The notes: generated by a model from the letters alone, not told the origin. Shown: positions 25,628 to 35,433, counted from the stretch's first letter. The stretch is 41,998 nucleotides of DNA from Candidatus Bathyarchaeota archaeon (GCA_003133625.1 PKYH01000122.1:1-41998); one strand, 5' to 3'. Numbers and translations: made by a program.

Positions 25628-26350
25628 GTGCAGTTAATTCCAGCCATCGACCTTATGAGTGGCAAAATCGTCCGGTTATCCCGCGGCGACCCGAAGACTA
25701 CTAAGGTTTATGACCAGTTTGGAGGTCCCGTGGAAACGGCGAAGCGGTGGCGTGATGAAGGCGCTGGCAAGTTGCATATTATTGATTTGGATGCGGCTTT
25801 CGGTACGGGAAACAATCATGCTGTAATCTCGGAAATTGCAGCGAACATAGCGTTGCCAATCCAAGTCGGCGGAGGAATCCGCAGTTTTGAGACAGCGGCG
25901 AAACTGTTCAAGACGGGGATAAGTCAAGTTATTCTTGGTGCTTTAGCATTCAGCGACCAGTCAGCTATAGGTAGGATTCAGAAACGGTTTGGCGCTGAGT
26001 CAGTTATTGTTGCTTTAGATAATAAGGATGGAAAAATTATGGTTGAGGGCTGGAAAACCGCCACAGCATTAAGCATAAACGAGGCGCTGGAAAAATTCAC
26101 CATGCTTGGCGTTAAAACGTTCCTTATAACCTCAATTGCTAAAGATGGAATGCTTTCTGGTCCAGACCTTGAAACACTCAAGCAAGCATGCCAGTCCCGT
26201 AACGCTAAGGTTATTGCCGCGGGTGGAATAGGCAGCATAAACGATTTAATTGCTCTAAAGCGCATTGGAGTAGAAGGGGCAGTGATTGGAAAAGCCCTTT
26301 ATGAAGGCAGATTCACTCTAAAAGAAGCAATAAACAATGTAGGAGTCTAA
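25628..26350 (+). CDS. hisA: phosphoribosylformimino-5-aminoimidazole carboxamide ribotide isomerase
   Basis: IPAIDLMSGKIVRLSRGD, IDLDAAFGTGNNHAVI, QVGGGIRSFETA, AAGGIGSINDL. Confidence 0.96.
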   Translation: MQLIPAIDLMSGKIVRLSRGDPKTTKVYDQFGGPVETAKRWRDEGAGKLHIIDLDAAFGTGNNHAVISEIAANIALPIQVGGGIRSFETAAKLFKTGISQVILGALAFSDQSAIGRIQKRFGAESVIVALDNKDGKIMVEGWKTATALSINEALEKFTMLGVKTFLITSIAKDGMLSGPDLETLKQACQSRNAKVIAAGGIGSINDLIALKRIGVEGAVIGKALYEGRFTLKEAINNVGV

Positions 26351-26353
26351 AGT

Positions 26354-27157
26354 ATGCCGTTAGCAAAACGTATCGTTCCATGCCTCGATGTTGATCACGG
26401 GAAAGTAGTCAAAGGCATAAACTTCCTTAATCTAAAGCGGGCGGGTGACCCAGTTGAAATGGCGAAACGCTATTCAGATGAAGGCGCGGACGAACTAGTT
26501 TTCCTAGACATTACCGCGTCTTCGGAGAAGCGGGATATTTTGCGTGGGGTTGTGGAAGGCGTAGCCAAAGCAATCAGCATCCCGTTCACAGTTGGCGGCG
26601 GAATACGCAACGTTTCGGACGCAAGGCTGGTGTTGTGCAGTGGCGCCGACAAGGTTTCAGTCAACACGGCAGCAGTTGAAAAACCCAAGGTGATTACGGA
26701 GTTAGCTGATGTTTTTGGTCAGCAATGCGTGGTCATCGCCATAGACGCTAAAAGAAACCCTACGCCAAGCGCAGACAAGATTATGGTTGAAACTGGTGAA
26801 GGCTCAGTGTGGTTTGAAGTTTACACTTACGGGGGAAGAAAACCCACAGGAATCGACGCTATACAGTGGGCATTACAAGCAGAAAAACTTGGAGCAGGCG
26901 AATTTCTGGTTACTTCGATGGATAAGGATGGCACAGAAGACGGCTACGACATTGAATTGACGCGTACAATTTCAGAGAGGGTTCATGTTCCAATTATCGC
27001 TAGCGGCGGCGCTGGAGTTCCCGAGCATTTTCTTGAAGTTTTCACCGATGGAAAGGCTGATGCAGCGTTGGCGGCTTCAGTGTTCCACTATAACAAGTAT
27101 CCTGTTCCAGTTGTGAAGGATTTCTTGCGTAAAGCGGGGGTGATAATTAGACAATGA
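26354..27157 (+). CDS. hisF: imidazole glycerol phosphate synthase, cyclase subunit
   Basis: [65 protein letters not shown]. Confidence 0.97.
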   Translation: MPLAKRIVPCLDVDHGKVVKGINFLNLKRAGDPVEMAKRYSDEGADELVFLDITASSEKRDILRGVVEGVAKAISIPFTVGGGIRNVSDARLVLCSGADKVSVNTAAVEKPKVITELADVFGQQCVVIAIDAKRNPTPSADKIMVETGEGSVWFEVYTYGGRKPTGIDAIQWALQAEKLGAGEFLVTSMDKDGTEDGYDIELTRTISERVHVPIIASGGAGVPEHFLEVFTDGKADAALAASVFHYNKYPVPVVKDFLRKAGVIIRQ

Positions 27158-27486
27158 CAAAAGCAGAGTTGCTTGAAAAATTAGATTTCAAAAAAGGCAA
27201 CGGGCTTATCCCAGTGGTTGTTCAGGACGCACAAACCAGAGAGACGCTGATGCTTGCTTATGCTAACAGGGAAGCGGTTGAGAAGACGCTTAGCACTGGA
27301 TTTGCCACTTACTGGAGCCGTTCCAGAGGCAAATTGTGGGTGAAAGGTGAAACTTCAGGGCACACGCAGAAAATCTGCTCTGTGTCAGCTGACTGTGATT
27401 ATGATGCTTTATTGTACGTGGTAGAACAGAAAGGAAACGTATGCCACACTGGAGCGGCTACGTGCTTCCACAACAAGTTATTGTAA
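27154..27486 (+). CDS. hisI: phosphoribosyl-AMP cyclohydrolase
   Basis: [42 protein letters not shown]...[28 protein letters not shown]. No HisE domain. Confidence 0.97.
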   Translation: MTKAELLEKLDFKKGNGLIPVVVQDAQTRETLMLAYANREAVEKTLSTGFATYWSRSRGKLWVKGETSGHTQKICSVSADCDYDALLYVVEQKGNVCHTGAATCFHNKLL

Positions 27487-27599
27487 AGGGTAGTCATTTG
27501 CTGCTAAGCAACAAGAGACGTTGAGATTACCCAATTTAATTTTTTTAATTGCTTTTGCTTGAAAAGGCTTAAGTCTGCGCAGTTCTTTAATACAGAATC

Positions 27600-27938
27600 A
27601 TGGAGATTCAAGTTGAAAAGCTGCCCAAAGTGCTGAGGAAAAGAGGTTTAGAAGAAAAGTTAGGTGAGATTTGCAGGAAAAACGATATTGTCTTTTTGGC
27701 AGTGTTTGGATCTTTTGTTAGAGGAGAACAAAATAGAAAAAGCGATATTGATATTGCAATCGAGTTTGACCAGAGCAAAGGGAAAACTCTCTTGGATTTA
27801 GTTCGCTTGGAAGATGAATTGAGTAAATTGTTCAAAAGAAAGGTGGATCTTGGAGTTTTCAGTAGCTTAAACCCTTACATAGCAGAAGACGTGAAGAGAG
27901 AGATGCTTGTTATTTATGAAAAGATAATGTACGGTTAA
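27600..27938 (+). CDS. MNT-type minimal nucleotidyltransferase
   Basis: FLAVFGSFVRGEQNRKSDIDIAIEFD (GSFxRG...SDID) minimal NTase signature. Confidence 0.88.
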   Translation: MEIQVEKLPKVLRKRGLEEKLGEICRKNDIVFLAVFGSFVRGEQNRKSDIDIAIEFDQSKGKTLLDLVRLEDELSKLFKRKVDLGVFSSLNPYIAEDVKREMLVIYEKIMYG

Positions 27939-28030
27939 TTTTTTTCTGGTAAGTGCTTCATAACAAGCCCTTGTAGTTAATGCTTTTAAGAAAAGCCCCC
28001 TTTCTATTCTTTGGGGATTAGTGAGAGATA

Positions 28031-29086
28031 ATGTCACTTCATGAAGCTATGCTTTATGAAAAGCAGAACGAGAACAAAGTAAAATGTTGCTTATGCGCCA
28101 GGCGTTGCCTCATAAGCGAAGACTCAACAGGCTTCTGTTTGGTGAGAAAAAATCAAGGCGGTATACTGTACACGCTTAATTATGGGAAAGCCGTGTCGGC
28201 TGGCGTTGACCCCATAAGCAAAAAGCCACTTTCACATTTCAACCCAGGCTCATTGGTAATGTCGATTGCGGCGGCTGGCTGCAACTTCCGCTGCCAATTC
28301 TGCGATAACTGGATGATAAGCCAAGATAGAGAAGTTGCGGGCAGACCTTTTCCTCCAGAAGAAGTAGTTAAATCGGCTCAGGACAGCAATTGCCAAGGAA
28401 TAAGTTACACTTATACTGAACCGACAATTTTCATGGAGTACGCTTACGACACGGCTAAACTTGCCCGCAAGGCAGGATTGTTTAACACGTTTGTCACGAA
28501 CGGGTACATGACTCCTGAAGCCGTAAAAACCATAGCTCCTTATCTTGATGCAGCAACGGTAGACTTCAAGGGTGGCGGCGACCCAGACTTCTACAAATCG
28601 GTTTCAGCGGTGCCGAACGTTGAACCAATTTATGAAGCGCTAAAAGAACTCAAACTAAACGGTGTTCACATAGAGATTACCAACCTGGTTGTTCCAAAAA
28701 TGGGCGATTCAATGGAGAAAATAAAGCAAATTGCTGACTGGATTAGAGATTATTTGGGGAAAGATACGCCTTTTCACCTGCTACGTTTTCATCCTGACTA
28801 CAAAATGACAACGCTCCCAGCCACAAAAGTTGAAGATATGGAGAGAGCGTACATGACAGCTAAAAACGAGGGATTAAACTACGTTTACCTTGGAAACGTG
28901 CCAGGTCACCCAGCAGAAAACACTTATTGCCCAAACTGTAACGAAGCAGTAATCAAAAGGTACAGCTTCGACATAACCGAATGGAACTTAACGAGTGATA
29001 TGCGGTGTCCTGTGTGTGGACAGCAAATTCCGATAAAAGGCAAATTGCACCAGTCTAGCTTGCGTTTTCCGTACGCATTATTTTAG
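28031..29086 (+). CDS. amrS: AmmeMemoRadiSam-type radical SAM protein (AmrS-like)
   Basis: CCLCARRCLI, GCNFRCQFCDNWMISQ, GISYTYTEPTIFMEYAYD and C-terminal YCPNCNEAVI...RCPVCGQQI zinc ribbon. Confidence 0.88.
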   Translation: MSLHEAMLYEKQNENKVKCCLCARRCLISEDSTGFCLVRKNQGGILYTLNYGKAVSAGVDPISKKPLSHFNPGSLVMSIAAAGCNFRCQFCDNWMISQDREVAGRPFPPEEVVKSAQDSNCQGISYTYTEPTIFMEYAYDTAKLARKAGLFNTFVTNGYMTPEAVKTIAPYLDAATVDFKGGGDPDFYKSVSAVPNVEPIYEALKELKLNGVHIEITNLVVPKMGDSMEKIKQIADWIRDYLGKDTPFHLLRFHPDYKMTTLPATKVEDMERAYMTAKNEGLNYVYLGNVPGHPAENTYCPNCNEAVIKRYSFDITEWNLTSDMRCPVCGQQIPIKGKLHQSSLRFPYALF

Positions 29087-29132
29087 GCAACATAGCGAAA
29101 TAAGCGAATAATCATGCGGAGAATTACAGGGA

Positions 29133-30194
29133 ATGCAGTTCCCTTATGATGAATTAGCAAAGAAGAGTTTAGCTAGGTACTTTGCCATCGTTCATAACAA
29201 GAAAATGGCGAAATTCCTCATAGCTAAAAAAGTCACGGCTGAATTTGACAGCAACGATTCTTCAGAAACGCTTTGGAAACAGCACACGCACTATACGGAA
29301 GAGTTCCTAAGCCTCGAACGCGAAATTGATATGGGCATAGACTTTAATGCTGTTCCTTTGCCTGAGAAATCGTATTTAGATTTGAAGATTAAAATTGCAA
29401 ACAAGATATTTGAGTGCTGCAATTTCTGCAGTCGCAGATGCAGCGTAAACAGATTAGCCGATAGGTTAGGCTTTTGCGGTTGCGGCAAAATCATGAATGT
29501 TTCAAGCATTTTTGCGCATATGGGTGAGGAACCGGAACTTGTGCCTTCGGGAACCGTATTTACTATGGGCTGTACCATGCGGTGTCGCCACTGCCAAAAC
29601 TGGACTATATCGCAATGGAAAGAAGCCCCGATGGAGTACACGCCTGAAGAGTTGGCAAGGGAAGTGGAAAATTTACGTTTAGAAGGCTGCAGAAACGTGA
29701 ATCTGGTCGGTGGAGAACCTACCCCATGGCTTAAGCATTGGCTGGAAACCTTCAAGCACGTAGGCGTAAACGTGCCTGTTGTTTGGAACTCTAATTCTTA
29801 TTATAGCCCAGAAACAGCACAGTTGCTAGCGGGTTTTGCCGACGTTTACCTGCTGGATTTCAAGTATGGCCCTGGCGATTGTGCGGAGAGGATTTCAGAT
29901 GCCCCTGATTATTGGAAGGTCTGCACGCGTAACCATCTTGAAGCAAAGAAATACGGTGAGCTAATAGTGCGAGTGCTAGTTTTGCCAAGCCATTTGGACT
30001 GCTGCACTAAACCGATACTGCAATGGATAGCTGAGAATTTAGGCGTTGAAACCAGAGTTAATGTCATGTTCCAGTACAGGCCTGAATGGCGAGCTTATGA
30101 GGTCCCAGAGTTGCACCGAAGACTCAATAGAGCGGAGATGGAGAAGGCTTTGCAGTTGGCTGAGCAAGCAGGATTAAAGAACCTAGTAACCTAA
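29133..30194 (+). CDS. PflA/AmrS-like radical SAM protein, divergent paralog
   Basis: CNFCSRRCSVNRLADRLGFCGCG, GCTMRCRHCQNWTISQW, NLVGGEPTPWL. Confidence 0.82.
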   Translation: MQFPYDELAKKSLARYFAIVHNKKMAKFLIAKKVTAEFDSNDSSETLWKQHTHYTEEFLSLEREIDMGIDFNAVPLPEKSYLDLKIKIANKIFECCNFCSRRCSVNRLADRLGFCGCGKIMNVSSIFAHMGEEPELVPSGTVFTMGCTMRCRHCQNWTISQWKEAPMEYTPEELAREVENLRLEGCRNVNLVGGEPTPWLKHWLETFKHVGVNVPVVWNSNSYYSPETAQLLAGFADVYLLDFKYGPGDCAERISDAPDYWKVCTRNHLEAKKYGELIVRVLVLPSHLDCCTKPILQWIAENLGVETRVNVMFQYRPEWRAYEVPELHRRLNRAEMEKALQLAEQAGLKNLVT

Positions 30195-30337
30195 CTTAAA
30201 GCCATCATTTACAAGTTTGTAAATCAAAAGTTAAACCTACCTATGAAAGCCTCAAATGTGCTACCAAGACACGATAAAAAGAAGAAAATTAACTCTTATT
30301 AAGATAAAGCGAAACTGTGCATTGTGAAAGAGCCTAA

Positions 30338-31177
30338 ATGACGAAGTACTACGCGTTGGCAGTTGCAACTGGTTACTGGAAACCCAGCGACAACTACACC
30401 GACAAAATAATTGACGCTTTAGAAGACAAAATTGAAAACGGAGATTTCATTGTCATATCAGAAAAGGCAATTTCAACAGCAACAGGCAACATAATAGACG
30501 AAAGCACCATAAAAACAAGCTTAAACGCAAAAGTTATAGCGCGTTTCTGGATGCGAATTGCCTGGGGATACCCTCTTGGAATATTATGCCGATTTGGGCA
30601 ACGACTGCTGCGTAGGTTAAGGGAGTACCCGCTTGAATCTGGAAGCCGCCACAAACAAGTAGCCCTACAACATGCAGGGCTCATGCAAGCGCTCATGTTT
30701 GGTTCTGAAGGAGGAATTGACGGCTCCAACCTACCCTATTCTTATGTAAGCCTGCCATTGGGCAATGCGGCTGAAATAGCGCGGGAAATTCAAAATCAAA
30801 TTCGGCTGAAATTGCGGAAAGATGTTTGCGTAATAATTGCTGACACTGATAAAACTTACAAGTTTAGGAATTTCTTTTTTACTCCAAGACCTAAACCCCT
30901 CAAAGGCATACATTCGTTCGGCGGATTTACCACGTACATCATAGGCAGAGCACTTAAACTCAAAAAAAGTTCAACCCCTTTAGCGGTTGCAGGCTGCAAT
31001 CTTCAAGCCAGCGAAGCATTAAAAATCACCAACATAGCTGACAAAGCCAGAGGCACAGGTTCAGGCGCTACAGTTTGGGATATGGCGGCGAGGTTTCAAG
31101 TGGAAGTTAACGGTGTAAGCTGGGATATGCTGGCTAAAATCAGGCATAACCCATTAGTTATCGTTAGAAAAAAATAA
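30338..31177 (+). CDS. F420-0:gamma-glutamyl ligase (CofE)-like protein
   Basis: ENGDFIVISEKAISTATGN, EGGIDGSNLPYSYVSLPLGNAAEIAREI and IIADTDKTYKF resemble the CofE/F420 ligase family. Confidence 0.75.
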   Translation: MTKYYALAVATGYWKPSDNYTDKIIDALEDKIENGDFIVISEKAISTATGNIIDESTIKTSLNAKVIARFWMRIAWGYPLGILCRFGQRLLRRLREYPLESGSRHKQVALQHAGLMQALMFGSEGGIDGSNLPYSYVSLPLGNAAEIAREIQNQIRLKLRKDVCVIIADTDKTYKFRNFFFTPRPKPLKGIHSFGGFTTYIIGRALKLKKSSTPLAVAGCNLQASEALKITNIADKARGTGSGATVWDMAARFQVEVNGVSWDMLAKIRHNPLVIVRKK

Positions 31178-31209
31178 ACCGTGAAGAATTATTTAAACAA
31201 AAAAACCAA

Positions 31210-31250
31210 GCAAGTTCGATAGTTGCGACTATTGCTGCACGGCGACTTGC
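31210..31250. other. nested stem-loop in a convergent intergenic region
   Basis: GCAAGT(T)CG...CGACTTGC outer arms (31210-31218 / 31243-31250) enclose ATAGT-TGCG-ACTAT (31219-31232). Confidence 0.45.
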
Positions 31251-31327
31251 GACTAAAAAATCTAGTTTAAGCTGCTCTCTGATGCTATGTTAAGTTTGTA
31301 TACTGGCTAAGGCATATTAAAAAAAAA

Positions 31328-32212
31328 TTAAATTTTTACGCCCTGCGTTGGGTCTTCGATTACCTTTTGGAATTCAGCCATTAACTTCTTTGTTACCGGT
31401 CCAAGTTTGCCTGTGCCGATTTGGCGTTTGTTGACCTCACGTATCGGCACCATTTCCATAGCCGTTCCAGTAAAGAAAGCCTCTTCAGCGGTGAACAACA
31501 TAAACGGCGTAAGATTGGTAACTGTTAGTTTTAGACCAAGTTTAACGGCAAGTTTCTCTACGACTTCAGCGGTGATACCAGCAAGTGCACCTGTAGAAGT
31601 AGGCGGAGTCAATAATTCGCCATTTTTAACTATGAAAACGTTTTCGCCGACGCCCTCAGCTACGTAACCGTTACTTTCTAGGCATATGGCTTCGTCAACA
31701 CCGCTGGCGTTTGCTTCGATTTTTGCAAGGACACTGTTCAGGTAGTTGAGTGATTTTATTTCATGCGATGTTGCGTCCACTGGGTTTCGTCTCACCCACG
31801 AGAGCATTGTGGTGATTCCGTTTTCTTTCGCTCCGCTCGCATGCAGTGAAATTGTGTCAGTTATGATTATGACTGAGGGCTTTGGGCATTTCCGCGGGTC
31901 TAATCCAAGGTCGCCTATGCCTCTGGTAACTACCAAGCGAATGTATGAGTCATTCAACTTGTTTTTCCGCAGGGTTTCAACGACGGCTTGAGTCATTTCC
32001 TCTTTGGTTAAGGGAATTTTCAGCGTTATTACGTGTGCTGAACGGTACAGGCGGTCAATGTGCTCTTTGAGTTTGAAGACAATGCCGTTGTACTCGCGTA
32101 TTCCCTCGAAAACGCCGTCACCGTACAGGAGCCCATGGTCGAAGACGGATATTTTAGCCTGCGATTTAGGATAATATGCGCCGTCAATGTAAACTACCAG
32201 TTCATTGTTCAT
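31328..32212 (-). CDS. ilvE: branched-chain amino acid aminotransferase
   Basis: VFDHGLLYGDGVFEGIREYNG, RGIGDLGLDPRKCPKPSVII, IKSLNYLNSVLAKIEA, FFTGTAMEMVPI. Confidence 0.95.
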   Translation of the reverse strand: MNNELVVYIDGAYYPKSQAKISVFDHGLLYGDGVFEGIREYNGIVFKLKEHIDRLYRSAHVITLKIPLTKEEMTQAVVETLRKNKLNDSYIRLVVTRGIGDLGLDPRKCPKPSVIIITDTISLHASGAKENGITTMLSWVRRNPVDATSHEIKSLNYLNSVLAKIEANASGVDEAICLESNGYVAEGVGENVFIVKNGELLTPPTSTGALAGITAEVVEKLAVKLGLKLTVTNLTPFMLFTAEEAFFTGTAMEMVPIREVNKRQIGTGKLGPVTKKLMAEFQKVIEDPTQGVKI

Positions 32213-32294
32213 GCGGTTTTCACTTCTTTATTGATGTTTCATATTATTCGATTATTTGATATAGTTTATGTCAATGATACGTATGATTCGTTTA

Positions 32295-34184
32295 TCAACC
32301 GTGGAACTGAGGCCTCTTGGAAATGTAGAGCGGCAATGGCAAGGGCTTGAAGGGTTTGCCAGCGATTTTCTCAGTAACTTTGGCTATTAATTGGTCAGCT
32401 GTCATGTTTTGCTGTTGACTTTTAAGCTCTCGGTCTCGGACAGACAGGGTTCCTGATTCAATTTCCTTTTCGCCGATAACGATGATGTAGGGTACCCATT
32501 CCTGCTCGGCTTCACGGATTTTCTTCTGCAGAGTTGATGCATTATCGTCAATGTCTACGCGGATGCGATGCGAAGCGATTTGCTTAGCAAGCTCTTCCGC
32601 CTTATCCATAAACTTATCAGATATTGGAATAAGCCGCACTTGAGTTGGCGAAAGCCAAAGCGGAAGCATCGGCGCTTTACCAGCCATCTGATCACGGTAA
32701 GCCTTCTCTAATAGCGCGTAGATGTCTCGCTCAATGGCGCCGCTTGGGGAACAGTGCAGAATTAGCGGGTACTGTTTCTCGCCTTTTTCGTCAACGTAGG
32801 TTATTTCATAGCGTTTAGCGTTTTCTACATCAATCTGGTCTGTGCTGAGGGCTGCGGCTTTGTCTTGGTTGTCAACGAAGTTGATATCCCATTTGAGGAT
32901 GAAATAGAAGAACCGCTCGTTCCACACTTCAGCCAGCATAGGCTGGCCGAAAGTTTTCGCCAATTCAGCAATGAAATCTTTATGTTCATCATAAAAGCCC
33001 TTCGTGAAGCGCATGGCAATTTCATAATCGTCTTTTGTGAAGCCTATGTTGCTTAAGACTTCCACGCAGATGTTAAAGCGTGTTAAGAACTCTTTTTTCG
33101 CCTGCTCTAAGTCTGTGCAGAAAGCGTGGCAGTCAGGCATGGTGAAGGCGCGTAGGCGTTTTAAGCCGACGACTTCGCCGCTTTTCTCTCGTCGGAAGCT
33201 GTATCGTGTTAACTCGTATAGTTTGATGGGCATTTGCTTGTAGCTGAACTGGGCGTCATGAGCCATAAGGAACTGCCCGAAGCAGGCTGCGAACCGCAGG
33301 AAAAGCTCCTTGTCTTCGGATTTCAAGACGTATTGACGGGCTGGAAATCGGTTTAAGTAACTTTTCAAGCTTGGATGATTAAAGTCATACATGATGGGCG
33401 TTTCAACTTCCATGGCGCCGTACGCATTCATCCGACTTGTAACGTACTGTTCAAGCAACGATTTTATCATGCGACCTTTCGGATACCAGCGGATGTTACC
33501 TGGATCGCTGCCTGCTTCATAATCTGCGATTTCCAGCCTCTTCATCAATGTGACATGGGGTGGCATCTGGGTAACTGCCCTAGCTTTCTTAATCTCATAT
33601 TGAGAAAACTTTTGCAGGTTAACATGTCCTTTAAATTTGAATTCTTCAACTGGCACTAACGAGCCATCGGTTAAGATAATGTGCCAGAACGATTGTAGCT
33701 TGTCTTCAGCTTTTAACGCTGCAGAAACAGGCTCTTCTTCTTTTTTGGTTTCGCCCTCAGCCTTCGCTTCTGGTGTAGGCGCGTAAGAGCGTGCCTGCTC
33801 GGCCAGCGGATGTCCTTTAATGGAGATGGTGAATTGTTTGTTCCAGCCGAATGGAGCGCGGTAGGTTTCGATTCCTTTTTCTTTTGCGTAGGCTTCCATG
33901 TCTTTAATGACTTTCAAGGCTTCTGAAGGTTTAGAGAGGTTGCTGCTCAAGTGAGCGAACGGATAAATTAATATGCGGTTAACCTTGAGTTTTCCAAGAA
34001 AAGCTCTAACGTCATCGATTGCTTTCTGCGCCATTGCGGCGTTGTCGCCTTCTTCTATGGCGGTGAATAACACTACAACTTCTTCTACACGATTTTCTTT
34101 TTGCTCTGCTTCTTCAGCAATGGCGATTTCTTTTTGGACGGGTTTGAATACTATAAAGTTAGAGTGTAACTGTAGTATTCGCAT
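32295..34184 (-). CDS. thrS: threonyl-tRNA synthetase (archaeal, with N-terminal editing domain)
   Basis: Class II aaRS motifs (NAYGAMEVETPIMYD, YELTRYSFRREKSGEVVGLKRLRAFTMPDCHAF, PLILHCSPSGAIERDIYALLE) and a DTD-like archaeal N-terminus. Confidence 0.96.
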   Translation of the reverse strand: MRILQLHSNFIVFKPVQKEIAIAEEAEQKENRVEEVVVLFTAIEEGDNAAMAQKAIDDVRAFLGKLKVNRILIYPFAHLSSNLSKPSEALKVIKDMEAYAKEKGIETYRAPFGWNKQFTISIKGHPLAEQARSYAPTPEAKAEGETKKEEEPVSAALKAEDKLQSFWHIILTDGSLVPVEEFKFKGHVNLQKFSQYEIKKARAVTQMPPHVTLMKRLEIADYEAGSDPGNIRWYPKGRMIKSLLEQYVTSRMNAYGAMEVETPIMYDFNHPSLKSYLNRFPARQYVLKSEDKELFLRFAACFGQFLMAHDAQFSYKQMPIKLYELTRYSFRREKSGEVVGLKRLRAFTMPDCHAFCTDLEQAKKEFLTRFNICVEVLSNIGFTKDDYEIAMRFTKGFYDEHKDFIAELAKTFGQPMLAEVWNERFFYFILKWDINFVDNQDKAAALSTDQIDVENAKRYEITYVDEKGEKQYPLILHCSPSGAIERDIYALLEKAYRDQMAGKAPMLPLWLSPTQVRLIPISDKFMDKAEELAKQIASHRIRVDIDDNASTLQKKIREAEQEWVPYIIVIGEKEIESGTLSVRDRELKSQQQNMTADQLIAKVTEKIAGKPFKPLPLPLYISKRPQFHG

Positions 34185-34199
34185 GGCTTTTCACTCTTC

Positions 34200-34409
34200 T
34201 TAGTGACCGTAACGCCACTTATCAAGTGTTTTATCTTTTTTCGTCTTCTTTTTAAATTCTTTATAATGCTCTTTGCAAATGTAAGCGCGTTTTTCGCCGC
34301 TGCCAACATTTAAGCCAGCAGCCCTGGCTTTTTCAGCTGATATTGAACGGGCAGCTTCCCTTCCGCAGCCTGACACGCTGCATTTTACTCCTTTGTCTAT
34401 GCGTCCCAC
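34200..34409 (-). CDS. small archaeal Cys/His protein, putative zinc binding
   Basis: CSVSGCGREAARSIS...AYICKEHYKEFKKK. Directly downstream of a minus-strand gene series. Confidence 0.7.
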   Translation of the reverse strand: MGRIDKGVKCSVSGCGREAARSISAEKARAAGLNVGSGEKRAYICKEHYKEFKKKTKKDKTLDKWRYGH

Positions 34410-34451
34410 AATCTACGCCCCACGCACATTAGTTTACTACGTACATATACG

Positions 34452-35426
34452 CTATTGCTTAAGTTCCTTTTCATACAAAGAATTGGCTCTCCGATAAATT
34501 TCTTCTTTTTTTCCAAAATAAGTGGGACCAATTCCTTCGACAACCAGCGAAGCCGCAGCTGAACCGACGCAAGCACACCATATTGATTCTTTTTGGCGTA
34601 GGTACTCGGTTAAGAAGCCGCCTATGAAAACGTCTCCTGCACCTGTTGGGTCAACTAGGACCTGTGAAGGACACGCTGCAATGTTGTATTGTGCTCCCTC
34701 GATTGAGAGTACTGAGCCTTTAGCGCCCATGGTAACGATGACGGTTTCAACTCCAAAATCGTGAATGGCTTTTATGGCTGGTTTAAGCTCAGTCTGGCCA
34801 GTTAACGCGTAAATTTCGTTTAATGAGGACTTGTAAATGTTAATTAAATTAAATATTCGTTTATCAACCGAAGCGTTTTCTGTTACGTTTCCTGTTTCGT
34901 CGAAGCTTCGAAGTAAACCCTGAGGGTCAAGCGACAGTATATCAGCGCAATGCTTCAAATGCTCGACTACTTCGTATGAGACTTCGTTGGCAATAGGCGC
35001 AATATGAATAGCCTTAGCCCGCAAATCAGCTGGCACATCGGCTAAGTTTATTGGAGATGCCTTACTTTTCAATTTCAGGGTTCTATCAGACAAATCTGCA
35101 TTGTAACCAAGCTCAAAACATGTGGTCTGCTCATCTGCAAGTTTAATTACGCCTGAAAGGTCGATGCCTTCTTGCCTTAGCCACCACAGGTAAGCTTCTG
35201 GAAAATTCCCTCCGACTTTGGAGATTACAGAAGCCGTTGCTTCCAAACGTTTAGCGGCAAATGAAGTGTAGGTTACAGCGCCGCCTAAAACAACAAATGG
35301 GGCAGTTCTGCTGGGCAGTAGAATTGTGTCGATTGAGAAGTGACCAATTACTGCTACATCTACGTTTTGAATCACTGCCCAAGCCCCTTCATGATTAATA
35401 TGGTCATCCAAGATATTAATAACCAT
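34452..35426 (-). CDS. PfkB-family carbohydrate/nucleoside kinase
   Basis: VVLGGAVTYTSFAAKRL N-terminal motif and DPTGAGDVFIGGFLTEYL C-terminal PfkB signature. Start set to ATG 35426 to avoid overlap with NAC. Confidence 0.85.
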   Translation of the reverse strand: MVINILDDHINHEGAWAVIQNVDVAVIGHFSIDTILLPSRTAPFVVLGGAVTYTSFAAKRLEATASVISKVGGNFPEAYLWWLRQEGIDLSGVIKLADEQTTCFELGYNADLSDRTLKLKSKASPINLADVPADLRAKAIHIAPIANEVSYEVVEHLKHCADILSLDPQGLLRSFDETGNVTENASVDKRIFNLINIYKSSLNEIYALTGQTELKPAIKAIHDFGVETVIVTMGAKGSVLSIEGAQYNIAACPSQVLVDPTGAGDVFIGGFLTEYLRQKESIWCACVGSAAASLVVEGIGPTYFGKKEEIYRRANSLYEKELKQ

Positions 35427-35433
35427 TAAGGAA

